NCBI GenBank assembly: GCA_000969725.1
Contig: JXSR01S010506.1
Reading direction: 5' to 3' (one strand)
DNA: 43,206 nucleotides
Source: Ophiothrix spiculata
Taxonomy: Eukaryota; Echinodermata; Ophiuroidea; Amphilepidida; Ophiotrichidae
A program made the position numbers and the translations under genes. The notes beneath the pieces were generated by a model. The model ran no database searches. It was not told the origin of the DNA and was given only the letters and a program-made list of their open reading frames with translations. This document shows, piece after piece, positions 33,281 through 43,206 of this stretch (the first letter of the stretch is position 1; each line of letters begins with the position of its first letter).

Positions 33281-33884
33281 TACGAGGGGGTATCAAAAAG
33301 TTTTTAAGATCACCAAGAAGAAATACAGTCAGGAACATAATTTTATTATATGACCCGTAAGTCATCTTTACACAGCTACTTTGCAAAGTAACACATTTCT
33401 CCCACTTAAAACTGACTGTCCACAGACCGACTTTGTAGAGGTCCTCTTTTAACCAAAAACACCTACATTGTATTTTGCTAAAATCAACATTTTCAGGTAA
33501 ACCATGCTTTATTACGTCATTTTTACGTCATATTTCGACCAATTTCCATAAATGTGGTATCAATGGAAAGAGGAGACCCTACCCTATACTATAGTATCAA
33601 ATATCTTAAATTTGAATGTGTCTTCATAGAATTACTGGGCTGTATCCCTTCAAATGCAGGTATTTAATCTTGCTACATATCTTTAATTTCTCTATGCAGT
33701 TTATCTGGTTAGCAGAGGTAGGTTGTTGACATCTATCGACACCTGTATAGAAAGTATAAATACCACTGATTTCATTTTTGCATCATAATGTACACAAGGA
33801 CAAGTGTCCATCGTGACAAAAGTTAATCGATATAGCTACTTCCATTCTTAGTGATCGTTATAACTTTTTTATAACCCCATCGTA
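33281..33884. mobile_element. Mariner-like non-autonomous element
   Basis: The left end TACGAGGGGGTATCAAAAAG has the look of mariner termini. The right end AACTTTTTTATAACCCCATC then GTA is its imperfect complement, flanked by TA. No transposase frame remains. Confidence 0.6.
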
Positions 33885-33982
33885 TATATGTTAAGAATCA
33901 CCTTTATAATGCAATTTGCTGGAACGCACCTAGATATCTTATAACTAGGATCTCAAGCATGCAAGTGTGTGGAAAAGCACAT

Positions 33983-34254
33983 TAATGCTGCTTTTATACT
34001 TATTGTCGCTTTGCAGCTTTGTAGCTTTGTCGTCTGCTTTGTTTCACACTTTTGTAGCTTTGTCGCTCTGAAAGTTGAAAAATTAATTTATTTCAACTCA
34101 AAAAATCTTGCTGTGCGACAAAATTTTCCTGATATTGATTAACTCAGCGACATGTATGTTTGCCGCTATGACAACTGGAAGCGGCAATTTTTGTAAAAAA
34201 TATACGTCATGCAGTTGCAAAGCTACAAAACTACACAAGCATCAAAGCAGCATT
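33983..34254. mobile_element. MITE with TAATGCTGCTTT TIRs
   Basis: The left end TAATGCTGCTTTTATACTTA mirrors the right end CATCAAAGCAGCATTA. Subterminal copies of GCTTTGTAGCTTTGTCG repeat inside the left half, and AAAGCTACAAAAC lies in the right. Confidence 0.75.
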
Positions 34255-34846
34255 AGTCCACAAACAAAGACTGCCCGTAACTGGCAATTGCGAGATATTT
34301 ATGTCCTTTTTTAAGTTAACTTGGCCCATTTGGCGCAAAGTCAAAATCCTTATCTGGAACACTGATCTCAACCTTAATACACTGTAATGTGAAAGGGAGG
34401 TGTATCTTGTATTGGATGTTCAAAACTAGGTTCTTGGAAAAAATGTAAATTTCCCTGACTCCCGTTGATGCTTGCATAAGATAGTGGGTAAACGGTTAAA
34501 ACGACCTAAGATGGTCTCATTTCAAGATACATGACAGGGTATATTACCAGTACATGAAGCTCCAGTAGTCATGCAAAATGCCCTGCAGAATGTACACTTA
34601 ATTTTAAACATTTAATTCAAGTTGTAGTTTCAATATCAAATAAATTAATATTTCAAGTAACCTGTAGGTTTTGATAAATTTGTTACTGTATAAGTGGTAT
34701 ATTTTTGCCCTACATTAATTTTTGAGCTTAATTCTCCTAGCGCGAAAATAAATGTTACAAAAAAGTTGTTTGTATATAATGCCGCACGTAAAAAAAAATC
34801 ACAAGCGAGGAAATTAAAGCGTACGAAATGATCCAGTCAAGTTTAA

Positions 34847-35010
34847 GTTAGCTCAATAGGTAAGGCACTCACTTGCGGTGCGGACGGTCCAGAGTTCGAA
34901 CCCCGCTGGTGCAAAAAGTTGAGTGTTCTTGAAATTCCTTGGACAAGGAACTAACTGCTAATTGTCTCGTGGAAATCCGTACAAAACTCGGGGAGCTTAT
35001 CCGGGTAGCG
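34847..35010 (+). repeat. tRNA-derived SINE, plus orientation
   Basis: A-box-like TTAGCTCAATAGG (about 34848-34860) and B-box-like AGAGTTCGAACCCCGC (about 34891-34906) are spaced as in a tRNA. The body follows with CTTGGACAAGGAACTAACTG, a common tail phrase of tRNA SINEs. Arms do not form a clean acceptor stem, so it is not called a tRNA gene. Confidence 0.75.
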
Positions 35011-35149
35011 ATGGTGCGTATGTGGGCTGATCAAGGTTCAGCACCCCTAGAGGTTGCGCAGAACCTGAAATGATGCTTGATGTGGAATGGTGCTTACTTG
35101 GGCCACAGTGGTCAGCGAACACCTGTAAAGTGTGCAGAGGCTGAGTGGA

Positions 35150-35285
35150 ATTAAAAATCTGGGAGGCATAGTCCATTCCAAGCACACTCAACTTTTGGCA
35201 CCAGCGGGGTTCGAACTCTGGACCTTCCGCACCGCAAGCGAGCGCCTTACCGTGCGAGATAACTTGACTGCTAACCAGCTAAAAT
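35150..35285 (-). repeat. tRNA-derived SINE, inverted partner
   Basis: The complement of 35195-35272 is nearly identical to the head at 34847: GCTTGCGGTGCGGAAGGTCC, AGAGTTCGAACCCCGCTGGT, and the same CAGTCAAGTT just outside. The two heads face each other about 280 bp apart. Confidence 0.8.
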
Positions 35286-36191
35286 CACTTTTTTATCAAG
35301 TGAATTACTTCATTCTATAACCAAATTCCTTGTTACAACTGACCTCTTCAACACTTATCCATATGCATAAAGAGTTAGACCTGATTTAAGCCAAATTTCA
35401 GCCAAAATCATACCTTTCTTTTAAAACAACCCTTTTCCAAGGAAAAGCTAAATTGCAAGATTGTAATGCAAGTTACTAACCATGCTAACAGAGCAAAATT
35501 AATTATTTCAAGAAAAGTTACAGGATAGTATAAATTTGGATAGGAATACATTATGATTAGGGCATCTTACTTAATAGTTAGTCTTAAAGCTCCCGTGCAC
35601 ATTAATACAATTGCCCGCTTCATTTTAGCTGGATAAATAAATTTCATTTTATTTCCTTTGATATTTTTTGAAATCACTTCAGGCATTCTCAGCTAAAAAA
35701 TAGCTTAATTTATACATTCTCCAAGAATTCACAAAAGTATTAAAAGCCAAAAGTAAAACCGTACGTATGTAGTCACACCGTACTGTACACACCACTCTCA
35801 TTATAAACTTCAACGAACTCCCAAAGTTAAAAAAAAAAAATTCTCATAGCAAAATAAAAACACTGTATGCAGTACAACGTTTGGTTTTGTAGTAGAAGTA
35901 GTAAGTGGTGCAATGCACACTGGTACCTGCCTCTTAGATATTTCTGACAATGCATTGATAACCGCTCAATTTGACAGGTAAGTCGAAACAAAAGTGAAAT
36001 GTGGTACAAAATGAAATGGCAACAACAAAACATCAATGTGTTGACAATAAATTTAAAAAAAAAGTAAAAAGGCAAACCACATTAGATTTCAAACTTTGTG
36101 AAGCTTTAAGACCAACTATTAAAATAGAATGGCCTAAGACTAGGCCTAACTATTATGTTCACACAGACCTCAAGTTTCAGTTAACACTTAG
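35286..36191. other. Likely TAF6L 3' UTR and downstream
   Basis: Sequence beyond the TAF6L stop on the minus strand. AATAAA (minus) at 35648-35653 would give a ~540-nt 3' UTR. No other gene seen. Confidence 0.4.
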
Positions 36192-37028
36192 TCACCACAA
36201 TGAGCTTAGTCCAGCAGAAACTGTTTTTTGTGCATGACTTGATGAAGTGGATGATGATGTTGATGATGAAGACGGTTGGCTAGAGTGTCGCCTCCTTCCA
36301 AACAAAGGCATCTTGGCATTGATACGCCACACTGCAGAGTCCACATCACCTCTAACTGGAGAGGAGTAATCTTCGCTCTCAGTTCTCTCTCTTGTCCTCA
36401 CATGCAGCATTTTACCAGGTACAGTCATTACAGTTGTAAACTCAGTTCTTTGAAACCTTGCAGTTGATTTCATTAATGGGAAAGCTTCCTTAAGAATAGC
36501 AGACCGACTTCTCGCTCGCCGTGATGGTCTCCTTGGTCTCAACCCTTCTCTACCAGAGCTAGGCAACCGAGGCCTGTTAGGATATTTCAGTTTTGTTATT
36601 ATACTAGCAGTTCTAAGCGATGCAGACATATCACTGGGGGCATCACCGCCTGGTCCAGGTCTATGACTGCCCTGGTTCCCAAGGCTTATTCTAGACAGTA
36701 TAGAACCACCATTCACTAATTTTAACAGACTTATATCCTTAGGAGGTGATGGCTTTGTTATAACTCCTGGAAGTTCTCCAATTCGTATGGTTAGACTATC
36801 GCCAAGATATTCATGCAGTTTTGAATACACTTCAGAAATGGTATATTTGCCAGTGGTTTGTACGTCATCTATACTGTTATCAATCTGCATGATATGGCTG
36901 GCTGTACCGAAGGCTAACTCTGACTGGTGCCCTGGGCTTTGACTGGGTGAACTGTCTCCACTTGTCTGACCATTTCCATTTCCAGATGCTTGCTTAAGTT
37001 TAGATTTTATAAGACACACTGCAGCACT
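36192..37028 (-). CDS. TAF6L: TAF6L terminal coding exon
   Basis: The exon has 278 codons plus TGA (36192-36194). The acceptor is CCTACAG|AGT after a pyrimidine-rich stretch. It starts SAAVCLIKSKLK, then a Gly/Ser/Gln-rich linker, then YTISEVYSKLHEYLGDSLTI, which is the conserved TAF6L C-terminal motif. It ends in an Arg/Ser-rich tail with a Ser run near the end. The open frame extends upstream of the acceptor to 37160, but that part is intron. Confidence 0.88.
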   Translation of the reverse strand, partial: SAAVCLIKSKLKQASGNGNGQTSGDSSPSQSPGHQSELAFGTASHIMQIDNSIDDVQTTGKYTISEVYSKLHEYLGDSLTIRIGELPGVITKPSPPKDISLLKLVNGGSILSRISLGNQGSHRPGPGGDAPSDMSASLRTASIITKLKYPNRPRLPSSGREGLRPRRPSRRARSRSAILKEAFPLMKSTARFQRTEFTTVMTVPGKMLHVRTRERTESEDYSSPVRGDVDSAVWRINAKMPLFGRRRHSSQPSSSSTSSSTSSSHAQKTVSAGLSSLW

Positions 37029-40000
37029 CTGTAGGAAAATAATAAATATCACTATGTAAGTCTGAAACAATATTCTAAACATATTCCCACGAAGTTCAAT
37101 CTTTATCTGAAAATACTGATATGAATGGTTAACTTCTGACATGCTTAAGAGTTTTATCATACCACTAAGGGAGTTTATTTGGAAAAGAGGGGACCTAATA
37201 CATTTCTATCATATCCATATCTCAAAAAGCTTTAAAATATTTATAATTTATTGCCTTGTTCATAATTCTAGGCCTACAAGACAAAAAACTTTAAAGAAAC
37301 AAACTGATATTGAGAAGATAACAAAAGCCATCATAATACTCAGGAGGGCCAAAGTTGCATACTAGAGAAACAAATACAAAACAAAATCACTGTGAAAAAA
37401 TACACAAACATCAAGCAAAATAAGATTCAATAGCAGAGTGATCTAAAATGTTTGACACTTGTTTAATTTTTTTATTTTCATGTTTAAGGAATTTCGTAGA
37501 ATACGAATAGGTCCATCAATTCTTATCGCTTGATCAGCAAACCTTTTTATGGCATTTCGTACACTAGTGTTTTGTAAATATCGTTTCTATAATGTAATTG
37601 GCAAAGGTTCTTGATATTTATTATGTTTGGTGCTTGCACACAAATGGGCAGCATGTGTGGCCAAGTGGATAAAGCGACCGTCTCATAATACATAGGTTGC
37701 GGATTCATGCTAATGTGTTGTGACCTAGGGCAAGGCATTTTATCTCTTAAAAAAAGCATCTTATATATTCAATATTTTGGATGTTTGAATAATTCAATGT
37801 TGCAATATTGGTGCTGATTAAGCTGCCTCCTACAAATTGCATCATGTTTGTTTAAGTATGTTTAATAAAGTAAAAATTCAAGCAATTTCAAAATTAAAAA
37901 AAGCATCTTATATATTCAATATTTTGGGTTTTTTTTATAGTGGCCTGGGTGGAAATGGTGATTGACGTAATTGACAAGTATTACCTCAGATTAAAATGCC
38001 TAGATTAGTATATGGTAAAATAGGTGTATAGTACAAGATAGGGAATATCCAAGAACATAATGTTTAATTTAATAAGCCTTACAATATTTCAAAACATAGT
38101 TTTTTGATCTTACAATATTAGTTTGCTGTACTGGATACTATACTCTATAAACCTTGACGTATGCAGCAAGCAATCAAAGTCTGTTATGAGATTTATAGCA
38201 TATTGCTTGTATTCAACAACATTGTGAACAGGTGGTTTTGTATTGTGTAATGATTGATTAGGATTGATTAAGACCAAATCACTGCATATTAATATTTCTT
38301 ACACATAAATCATTCATGATATTAGTACTATTTTTGGCTTATTTTGTTGCTACCATACTACATGGGAAAACTTTGACTATAAATTCATTTGAATATTCAG
38401 CAAGATTGGGTACGTCGTTATGATTCAAATGTACAGCCTAATTTATTTCCCCTTATGGTCACATTGGTTTGTGTGCGTTAATCAGCTGCTTGCATCATAC
38501 TTTAAGGTTATCGAGTTTAGACAAGCAGTCTTCTGATTTGGAGTACTGCATTTTACCAATCAATCTCACTTACCAATATTACTCCATGTACCCTGTGACC
38601 ATCTTCTTTAATTTGAGCATTTGAGATTGAGCTGTCATCTAAAATTTGTTGTAGCATGGGCCAGTATTTGGCTATCTGCTTGACTAGAACCTGCTCAATT
38701 GCCTGTAAATAAGAGAGTTCGAGATTTATACAAACTGATACAATTATTGATTGTTTACCTTTTTAGCATTTTCTGTTCTATTTTGAGATACTATACTAGG
38801 GCAAAATGCTAAAAAATAATCTGATGAAATTGCTATTATTATGAAATTGAGATATTTCTACCTATCTCAAACTTCTTTCAAAAGAGCAGCTTTTATTTCA
38901 ACTCCAAAATATTTAAAAGCTAACAATTTCTAGATGTAATTTAATTGGAATTCTTAGTCACTGAGTGCTATTTTACTTCCTAATAAGGAATTTTGGCCAT
39001 CCATTATGAGACGATAGATGACAGTGCGTTCAGTGTGAAACGCAGTGGAGCCGTGCGTTCAAAATTCCGGCGCGAACAGCTTTACTGGGTTTGGAAAATG
39101 TCATGTTTGAATAAGGGTGTACGTTTTTCCAATGATAATGTTTATAGTTTTTGGCAATAATTTACATTGTTTTTGGTTTATAAATGACTCAAATTTGTGA
39201 CTAAGAATGAGACTAAAAGATGGCGATTTATTGTTTTACCTGTCATCTATCGTCTCATAATGGATGGGTGTACAATAAATATTATCTTTTATTCTCTAAA
39301 TGAACATCAAAGGTAAATTTTTAACATTGACACAAATATAATTCCTTGATCTACACATGTTTGATGCATTTGCATCACATACAAATTAATGTTGATTTAC
39401 GATTAACTACAAATGTAATCCAGTCAAAATGCTCAATAATAAATTCATTCATCATATTGTTCTTGATACGGCCACTGTTGCATGTAGCCTAATTCATCAA
39501 CAAGAGGGAAAACCAGAGGATAATTAGTCTCATACCTTGGGTCCAAGTTCAGTAAGTCCAACTACTGCACCATAGTGTGAGCACAAAGGTCGTGCAGGGT
39601 CATTCAAAACTTCCTGGAAAGTGGATGTGAGCTGATGACGGAATCGAGTTGAAGATTCTGCAGATGATCTGAAAACAAATTTTTGTGAAAGATATAATTT
39701 ATGCTTGCCACAAAAAAAAATTAACAAACTTTATTTTTAAACCAAAAAGTGGGGTGAACACAAAACAAGCCTTCAAGGTATTCAAAAACTTGAATAAACA
39801 CAAATAATGACATAGGAGAGTAAAAACTGGTAAAAACCCATGACATAATTGAAGGACCTAGTGCAATAAAGTGCTCACATTTATGAAATAAGAGTAATGT
39901 ACACCATGCAAGTTTTATAACTCTTGTCATCCACAAAGAGGGCCAACATAACCTAACGTAATCAAATTTCTACCCCCGTAAACATACTAGCAGAAATTTA

Positions 40001-43000
40001 CACACATCAGCCACACTTTGGTCCATGCTAAGAGTGAAGAGGAATGTCTAACTGAATTGAAAGCCTAATCAAGTGCTCCAATACTGTCTGAACTCAATAG
40101 CTCATTTGGTAATAATCCTGAGGTACTAGGTTCAATTCCTGGTCAAACACTTTGATTTCCAAGTCACAAGCCCATAAAGATATTCACTTGCACATGTGTC
40201 ACCTCATAAACTAAGTTAAAATAAAATAACTCATCATGTAATAAAAGGAAATACAAAAACAGACTCCTGTTCTGCAGTCAAAGTACCTACCAGCTAGATT
40301 TGTTCTGTGATCATAATTTATCTGTTATGTATTGCCAAAATGAACCCCAAAATCTATGAAAAGTACAGGTATATTTCAGTCCCTTTGCTTGCATTTTGTC
40401 AATTTTCATCCAAATCAAATTTTTGCTGCCTTATTGACCCTCTGTGGTAAAGTGAAAAGTTTTGAGATGTCATCAAAACAAAACAAAGAAAGCATTTGTG
40501 GGCTGCTCTGTCAAAATTAGAGGAAAGTCGCAAATCTACTTTTTGAATAAATGGCATCTAAAGTAAGAATAGGGTGAAAAAGTCAAATTTCAGTTTTTGA
40601 CATAAAACGCCTTCATGCATATATTTTTTACCTATAACTAGGTCAACTTTGCCGAGAAGAATAATTATTTGCGGTTAATATACTGCATGTTGCTATAATA
40701 CACTGTAGTAATCAGTATCTTTGAAATTGATTTGCAGCTAACTTTTGTTGCAATATATTCAGTGGACTGCTTTGGATTTCGATCTCTAAATGAAGAATGG
40801 AGAAAGAAAGTGTGATATATTATATATCATTCAAAAGCTGAGATTATAGAGCTAATTAAAATATGTCATAAACTCAATTTTGAAATTTGCGACTTTCCTC
40901 TCATTTTGCCAGAGTACCCCTCATTTAGTTGACGACATAAGGCAGGATTTAACTACTGCAAACAAGGATGTTTTGTGAGCATAATTTTTGAGAAAGGATA
41001 CAATCACAGCCTTTCACATATGTTAGGTTAGCACTTACAAGCTTGATTGCATAGACCTTCACATAAAATGAATACATTCACAGGGATTAAATTTGCAGAA
41101 AGATAAAGATTTTCAAAAATTAAACCCTCAAAAAATATCCACAAGTGTTTTTAGCACATACCTCATAACTTGACCAAGTATTCTGGCAGCAAAATCTCTC
41201 AAGACCCAGTGGTCATTTTGTGGATCAATAGACACTGTCAATGGTTCTAAGATACAGTACGTTAGACTGGAAACAATCTGCACCAACTGTGGAAGAATTT
41301 AGTTTAATAACAAAGTTTATTATGACGTTCCACTACAATCAGAAAGAATACATTAATGGCAATTCTTAGTCACTGAGTGCGATTTTACTTCCTAATAAGG
41401 AATTCTGGCCATCCATTATGAGACGATAGATGACAGTGCGTTCAGCGTGAAACACAGTGGAGCCGCGCGTTCAAAATCACGGCGCGATGCAAGTATACAC
41501 ACACATCCGACGCGAACAGCTTTACTTGGTTTGGAATATTTCATGTTTGAATAGGGGTGTAAATTTTTCCAATGATAATGTTTATAGTTTTTGGGAATAA
41601 TTTACATCGCTTTTGGTTTATAAATGACCCAAATTTGTGACTAAGAATGAGAATAAAAGATTACGATTTATTGTTTTGCCTGTCATCTATGTCTCATAAT
41701 GGATGGGCGTGCATTATTTTTTCGTAATGGGCACCCCCTGCGGGGGCACCCATTACTCAAAATAATGTACGCCCATCCATTATGAGACGAAAGATGACAG
41801 GCAAAACAATAAATCTTATCTTTTATTCTCTAAATAGCCATTAGAAGTTGATTGTAGAGCGCAATGTACTTATATATTTAGGTATTCAAACACACCACAG
41901 AGTAGTTCATCGCGAGTCAACGATGATGCATCCATACGTCCGCATATTTTTATCAGCCACCCGAGCGTGATCAAAATACGCCGACGTATAGGACGCAGAG
42001 TTGTTGATTTGGGATGAACAACTCTGTGGCGTGTTTGAATACCTTCCAACAACGAAAATCGTCCTGAAAACATATGAATTAAATTCTAAATGTTTTCAAT
42101 TTAACAGATAGGCCTACTGATCTTCATGAAAATATCTAGCTTATCTGAAGCAAAGTGCTAATTTATGAATGTTTGCTGCTTTGACGTTATCAATTTTCCC
42201 CAAGCACTGGGCTATTGCACGTACTACAACAAGTGCTCTACGTGCGATGATCAATGCACCAAGTTTTGTGTACTGCGTAAACGCATTTCTGTTCACGCCG
42301 TGCCATGCGTGACGCGCTAATTTAAATATCAACTGTAGATTCATCACGAATCAACAACGATGCTCCTGTATAAAGAGATACAGTGAGTTGTTGAAACCAG
42401 GGTAAATCATGTGCCAAAGGATAGTACTATTATTTTAGAAGAAATAACCCATGTTTTGCAGTTACATCACAGTCACAGGCATGGCCCATGGCAAAAGTTG
42501 ACTACGGAAAAAAATATTGTGTCCCTGAAATGTAAAATCTTCTGTAGGATATGCCTGACAGAAATAAAGTAGTCCAATGACTTGCAATCAATCAATGACA
42601 ATAAAATGACACCTATCCTGTAGCAGATATACACTAGCGGTTTAAAGTATTTCCGCAGAAACACTTTATTCAGCCATATCTCACAAGGCGTTTCTAAGGA
42701 AACTATCTAGAGGCGTTGTCAAATCAAATTTGACCTAAAAATCACATTTTTCGACCTATTTGTGTTGTTGCCCCTACCTATATGTGAGAAGGTTGATCCC
42801 ATTCGGTGCTCAATTTTACACTTAACTAGATTACCTATCAGATCTGACCAAAGCAACATAAGTTTCTAGATAGTTTCCTTAGAAATGCCTTGTGAGATAT
42901 GGCTGAATAAAGTGTTTCTGCGGAAATACTTTAAACCGCTAGTGTAGATAGAGTATCAATCCCCTTTTAACTTCCTTGGTGCAGTCAAATATGGGCTAGC

Positions 43001-43206
43001 TAATGTACAAGCAGTGCTTTGTTTTTTCTGATGTCAAATGCGTCCAGTGAGGTTTGGAACAAAACAACCAAGATATCTCTACTCACGTATGGTCCAAGAT
43101 ACATGACCGGGTTGATGCTAAGTGCTTCAATGATGTCTATCAGCCTGGTGAGTTGGTCTAGACCATGACGTACCATCTTGACCCCACAAGACACAAAGTT
43201 GACTAG
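36192..43206 (-). CDS. TAF6L: TAF6-like protein (SAGA/PCAF-complex subunit), 3' five exons, partial
   Basis: Known role: TAF6L is a nuclear scaffold subunit of SAGA/PCAF-type histone acetyltransferase coactivators, related to TFIID subunit TAF6. Seen here: five minus-strand exons (43206-43087, 41286-41162, 39668-39536, 38702-38574, 37028-36192) with GT-AG borders that join without a frame break into 447 residues ending in TGA. The first four exons give the helical HEAT-repeat region, with TAF6/TAF6L hallmarks NDHWVLRDFAARILGQ, RPLCSHYGAVVGLTELGPK and DDSSISNAQIKEDGH. RPLCSHYGAVVGL favours TAF6L over TAF6. The last exon holds YSKLHEYLGDSL, matching the TAF6L C-terminal conserved block, and a basic/Ser-rich tail. 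The vertebrate protein is roughly 600 residues, so the N-terminal histone fold lies beyond position 43206. Introns are 0.5-1.9 kb and full of MITEs. A possible poly(A) signal (AATAAA on the minus strand) is at 35648-35653. Confidence 0.9.
37655..37745 (+). repeat. tRNA-derived SINE fragment in a TAF6L intron
   Basis: GTGGCCAAGTGGATAAAGCG is an A-box region and GGTTGCGGATTCATG a degraded B box. GACCTAGGGCAAGGCATTTT follows, a phrase typical of deuterostome tRNA-SINE bodies. Confidence 0.65.
37747..37927 (+). repeat. 34-bp direct repeat, 146 bp apart
   Basis: AAAAAAAGCATCTTATATAT then TCAATATTTTGG occurs at about 37749 and again at about 37895, flanking AT-rich sequence downstream of the SINE. 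It could be a local duplication or a target duplication. Confidence 0.8.
38574..38702 (-). CDS. TAF6L: TAF6L internal exon
   Basis: The exon is 129 nt, 43 codons, phase 0 at both ends. Acceptor TTTACAG|GCA, donor TTG|GTAAGT. It encodes KYWPMLQQILDDSSISNAQI followed by KEDGHRVHGVIL, matching the last HEAT helices of TAF6L. Confidence 0.92.
38949..39300. mobile_element. Intronic MITE, CCATCCATTATGAGACGATA TIRs, copy 1
   Basis: TIRs at 38997 and ending at 39267 (CCATCCATTATGAGACGATA then GATGACAG) enclose about 270 bp. Similarity to copy 2 extends beyond the TIRs on both sides, from AATTCTTAGTCACTGAGTGC to TTATCTTTTATTCTCTAAAT, so the mobile or duplicated unit is larger than the TIRs. Confidence 0.85.
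39536..39668 (-). CDS. TAF6L: TAF6L internal exon
   Basis: The exon is 133 nt. Acceptor TTTTCAG|A completes an Arg codon with the previous exon; donor CCCAAG|GTATGA, phase 0. It encodes FQEVLNDPARPLCSHYGAVV and then GLTELGPK, diagnostic of TAF6L. Confidence 0.92.
40095..40150 (+). repeat. tRNA-like SINE remnant
   Basis: AATAGCTCATTTGGTAATAA (A-box-like) and AGGTTCAATTCCTGG (B-box-like) are spaced as in a tRNA, inside a TAF6L intron. Confidence 0.6.
40500..40918. mobile_element. Intronic MITE with AGAGGAAAGTCGCAAAT TIRs
   Basis: GGGCTGCTCTGTCAAAATTA then GAGGAAAGTCGCAAAT on the left mirrors ATTTGCGACTTTCCTCTCAT then TTTGCCAGAGTACCC on the right. About 419 bp, non-coding. Confidence 0.82.
41162..41286 (-). 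CDS. TAF6L: TAF6L internal exon
   Basis: The exon is 125 nt. Acceptor CCACAG|TTG, donor ATGAG|GTATGT, ends in phase 2. It encodes LVQIVSSLTYCILEPL followed by NDHWVLRDFAARILGQV, the most conserved TAF6-family block in the window. Confidence 0.9.
41361..41840. mobile_element. Intronic MITE copy 2, with an added inverted arm
   Basis: Same sequence as copy 1 from AATTCTTAGTCACTGAGTGC on. TIRs lie at 41409 and end near 41706. A third, inverted copy of the right end lies at 41762-41818, giving a strong palindrome about 41664-41818 whose centre is GTAATGGGCACCCCC/GGGGGCACCCATTAC. Confidence 0.85.
41880..42044. mobile_element. 165-bp MITE, AGGTATTCAAACACACCACA TIRs
   Basis: The left AGGTATTCAAACACACCACA then GAGTAGTTCATC mirrors the right GATGAACAACTCTGTGGCGT then GTTTGAATACCT. 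Related pieces occur at 6490 and about 42340 (TCATCACGAATCAACAACGA). Confidence 0.88.
42630..42946. mobile_element. 317-bp MITE with ~82-bp TIRs
   Basis: TACACTAGCGGTTTAAAGTA at the left mirrors TACTTTAAACCGCTAGTGTA at the right, and pairing continues to TCTAGATAG / CTATCTAGA with few mismatches. TA at both ends fits a Tc1/mariner-type MITE. It sits in the TAF6L intron between the first two visible exons. Confidence 0.9.
43087..43206 (-). CDS. TAF6L: TAF6L exon (5'-most visible, cut by window edge)
   Basis: Forty codons open from the window edge, starting LVNFVSCGVKMV and ending INPVMYLGPY, the region of TAF6/TAF6L that precedes the central HEAT repeats. The donor is TAC|GTGAGT at 43086, phase 0. 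The true 5' border of this exon is outside the window. Confidence 0.85.

Noticed and set aside
33281-33884. Mariner transposase gene
   Set aside because: Ends look mariner-like, but no frame with transposase motifs was found between them, so it is called non-autonomous.
34847-34915. tRNA gene
   Set aside because: A and B boxes are present, but the acceptor and anticodon stems do not pair properly, and a SINE body and inverted twin follow. The same applies to 11030, 37655 and 40095.
36192-37160. A separate 322-residue gene starting at the ATG at 37160
   Set aside because: The acceptor at 37029-37030 and the in-phase join to the exon at 38574 show that the part upstream of 37028 is intron of TAF6L.

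Overview
The window reads as animal nuclear DNA, probably from a marine invertebrate deuterostome (echinoderm-like is my best guess, not proven). It is AT-rich, has small exons with GT-AG introns, and is crowded with miniature DNA transposons, tRNA-derived SINE pieces, satellites and LINE fragments. There are no bacterial-style operons.

Two host genes can be supported, both on the minus strand. (1) At the right edge (36192-43206) lie the last five visible exons of a TAF6L orthologue, the TAF6-like subunit of SAGA/PCAF-type coactivator complexes. They join in frame to 447 residues; the N-terminal histone-fold part lies beyond the window. (2) At 12632-15917 an unrecognised gene has three coding exons with consensus splice sites. 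They join in frame to a complete 475-residue protein: a conserved-looking helical module near residues 50-110, a basic/helical stretch, then a long Ser-rich disordered tail. Its 5' non-coding exon and promoter were not pinned down; CRE-bearing stretches near 20.1 and 21.5 kb are weak candidates.

Layout: 1-975 featureless; 975-2545 a 95-bp minisatellite; 4353-8000 several MITEs, including a hAT-type MITE nested in another MITE and a TTAA-flanked foldback; 8990-10490 a ~111-bp satellite flanked by short direct copies; about 11.0 kb a SINE; 12.6-15.9 kb gene 2, with a second TTAA foldback and a strong hairpin in one intron; 16-22 kb foldbacks and GC-rich palindromes; 22.08-22.81 kb a TIR element; 22.9-24.75 kb a 5'-truncated LINE with an intact reverse transcriptase; 25.68-27.01 kb a decayed LINE 3' end split by a 957-bp TIR element that carries four copies of a 12-mer; 27.4-30.47 kb a ~140-bp tandem array (with a 50-N assembly gap) and a 600-bp homopyrimidine tract, the latter part bounded by hAT-like TIRs; 31-34.3 kb palindromic and nested MITEs; 34.85-35.29 kb two inverted SINE heads; 36-43 kb TAF6L with many MITEs in its introns.

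No defence system, operon, CRISPR array or RNA gene was found. The most unusual content is transposon architecture: nested insertions, long foldbacks, iteron-like internal repeats, and homopyrimidine tracts associated with one TIR type.
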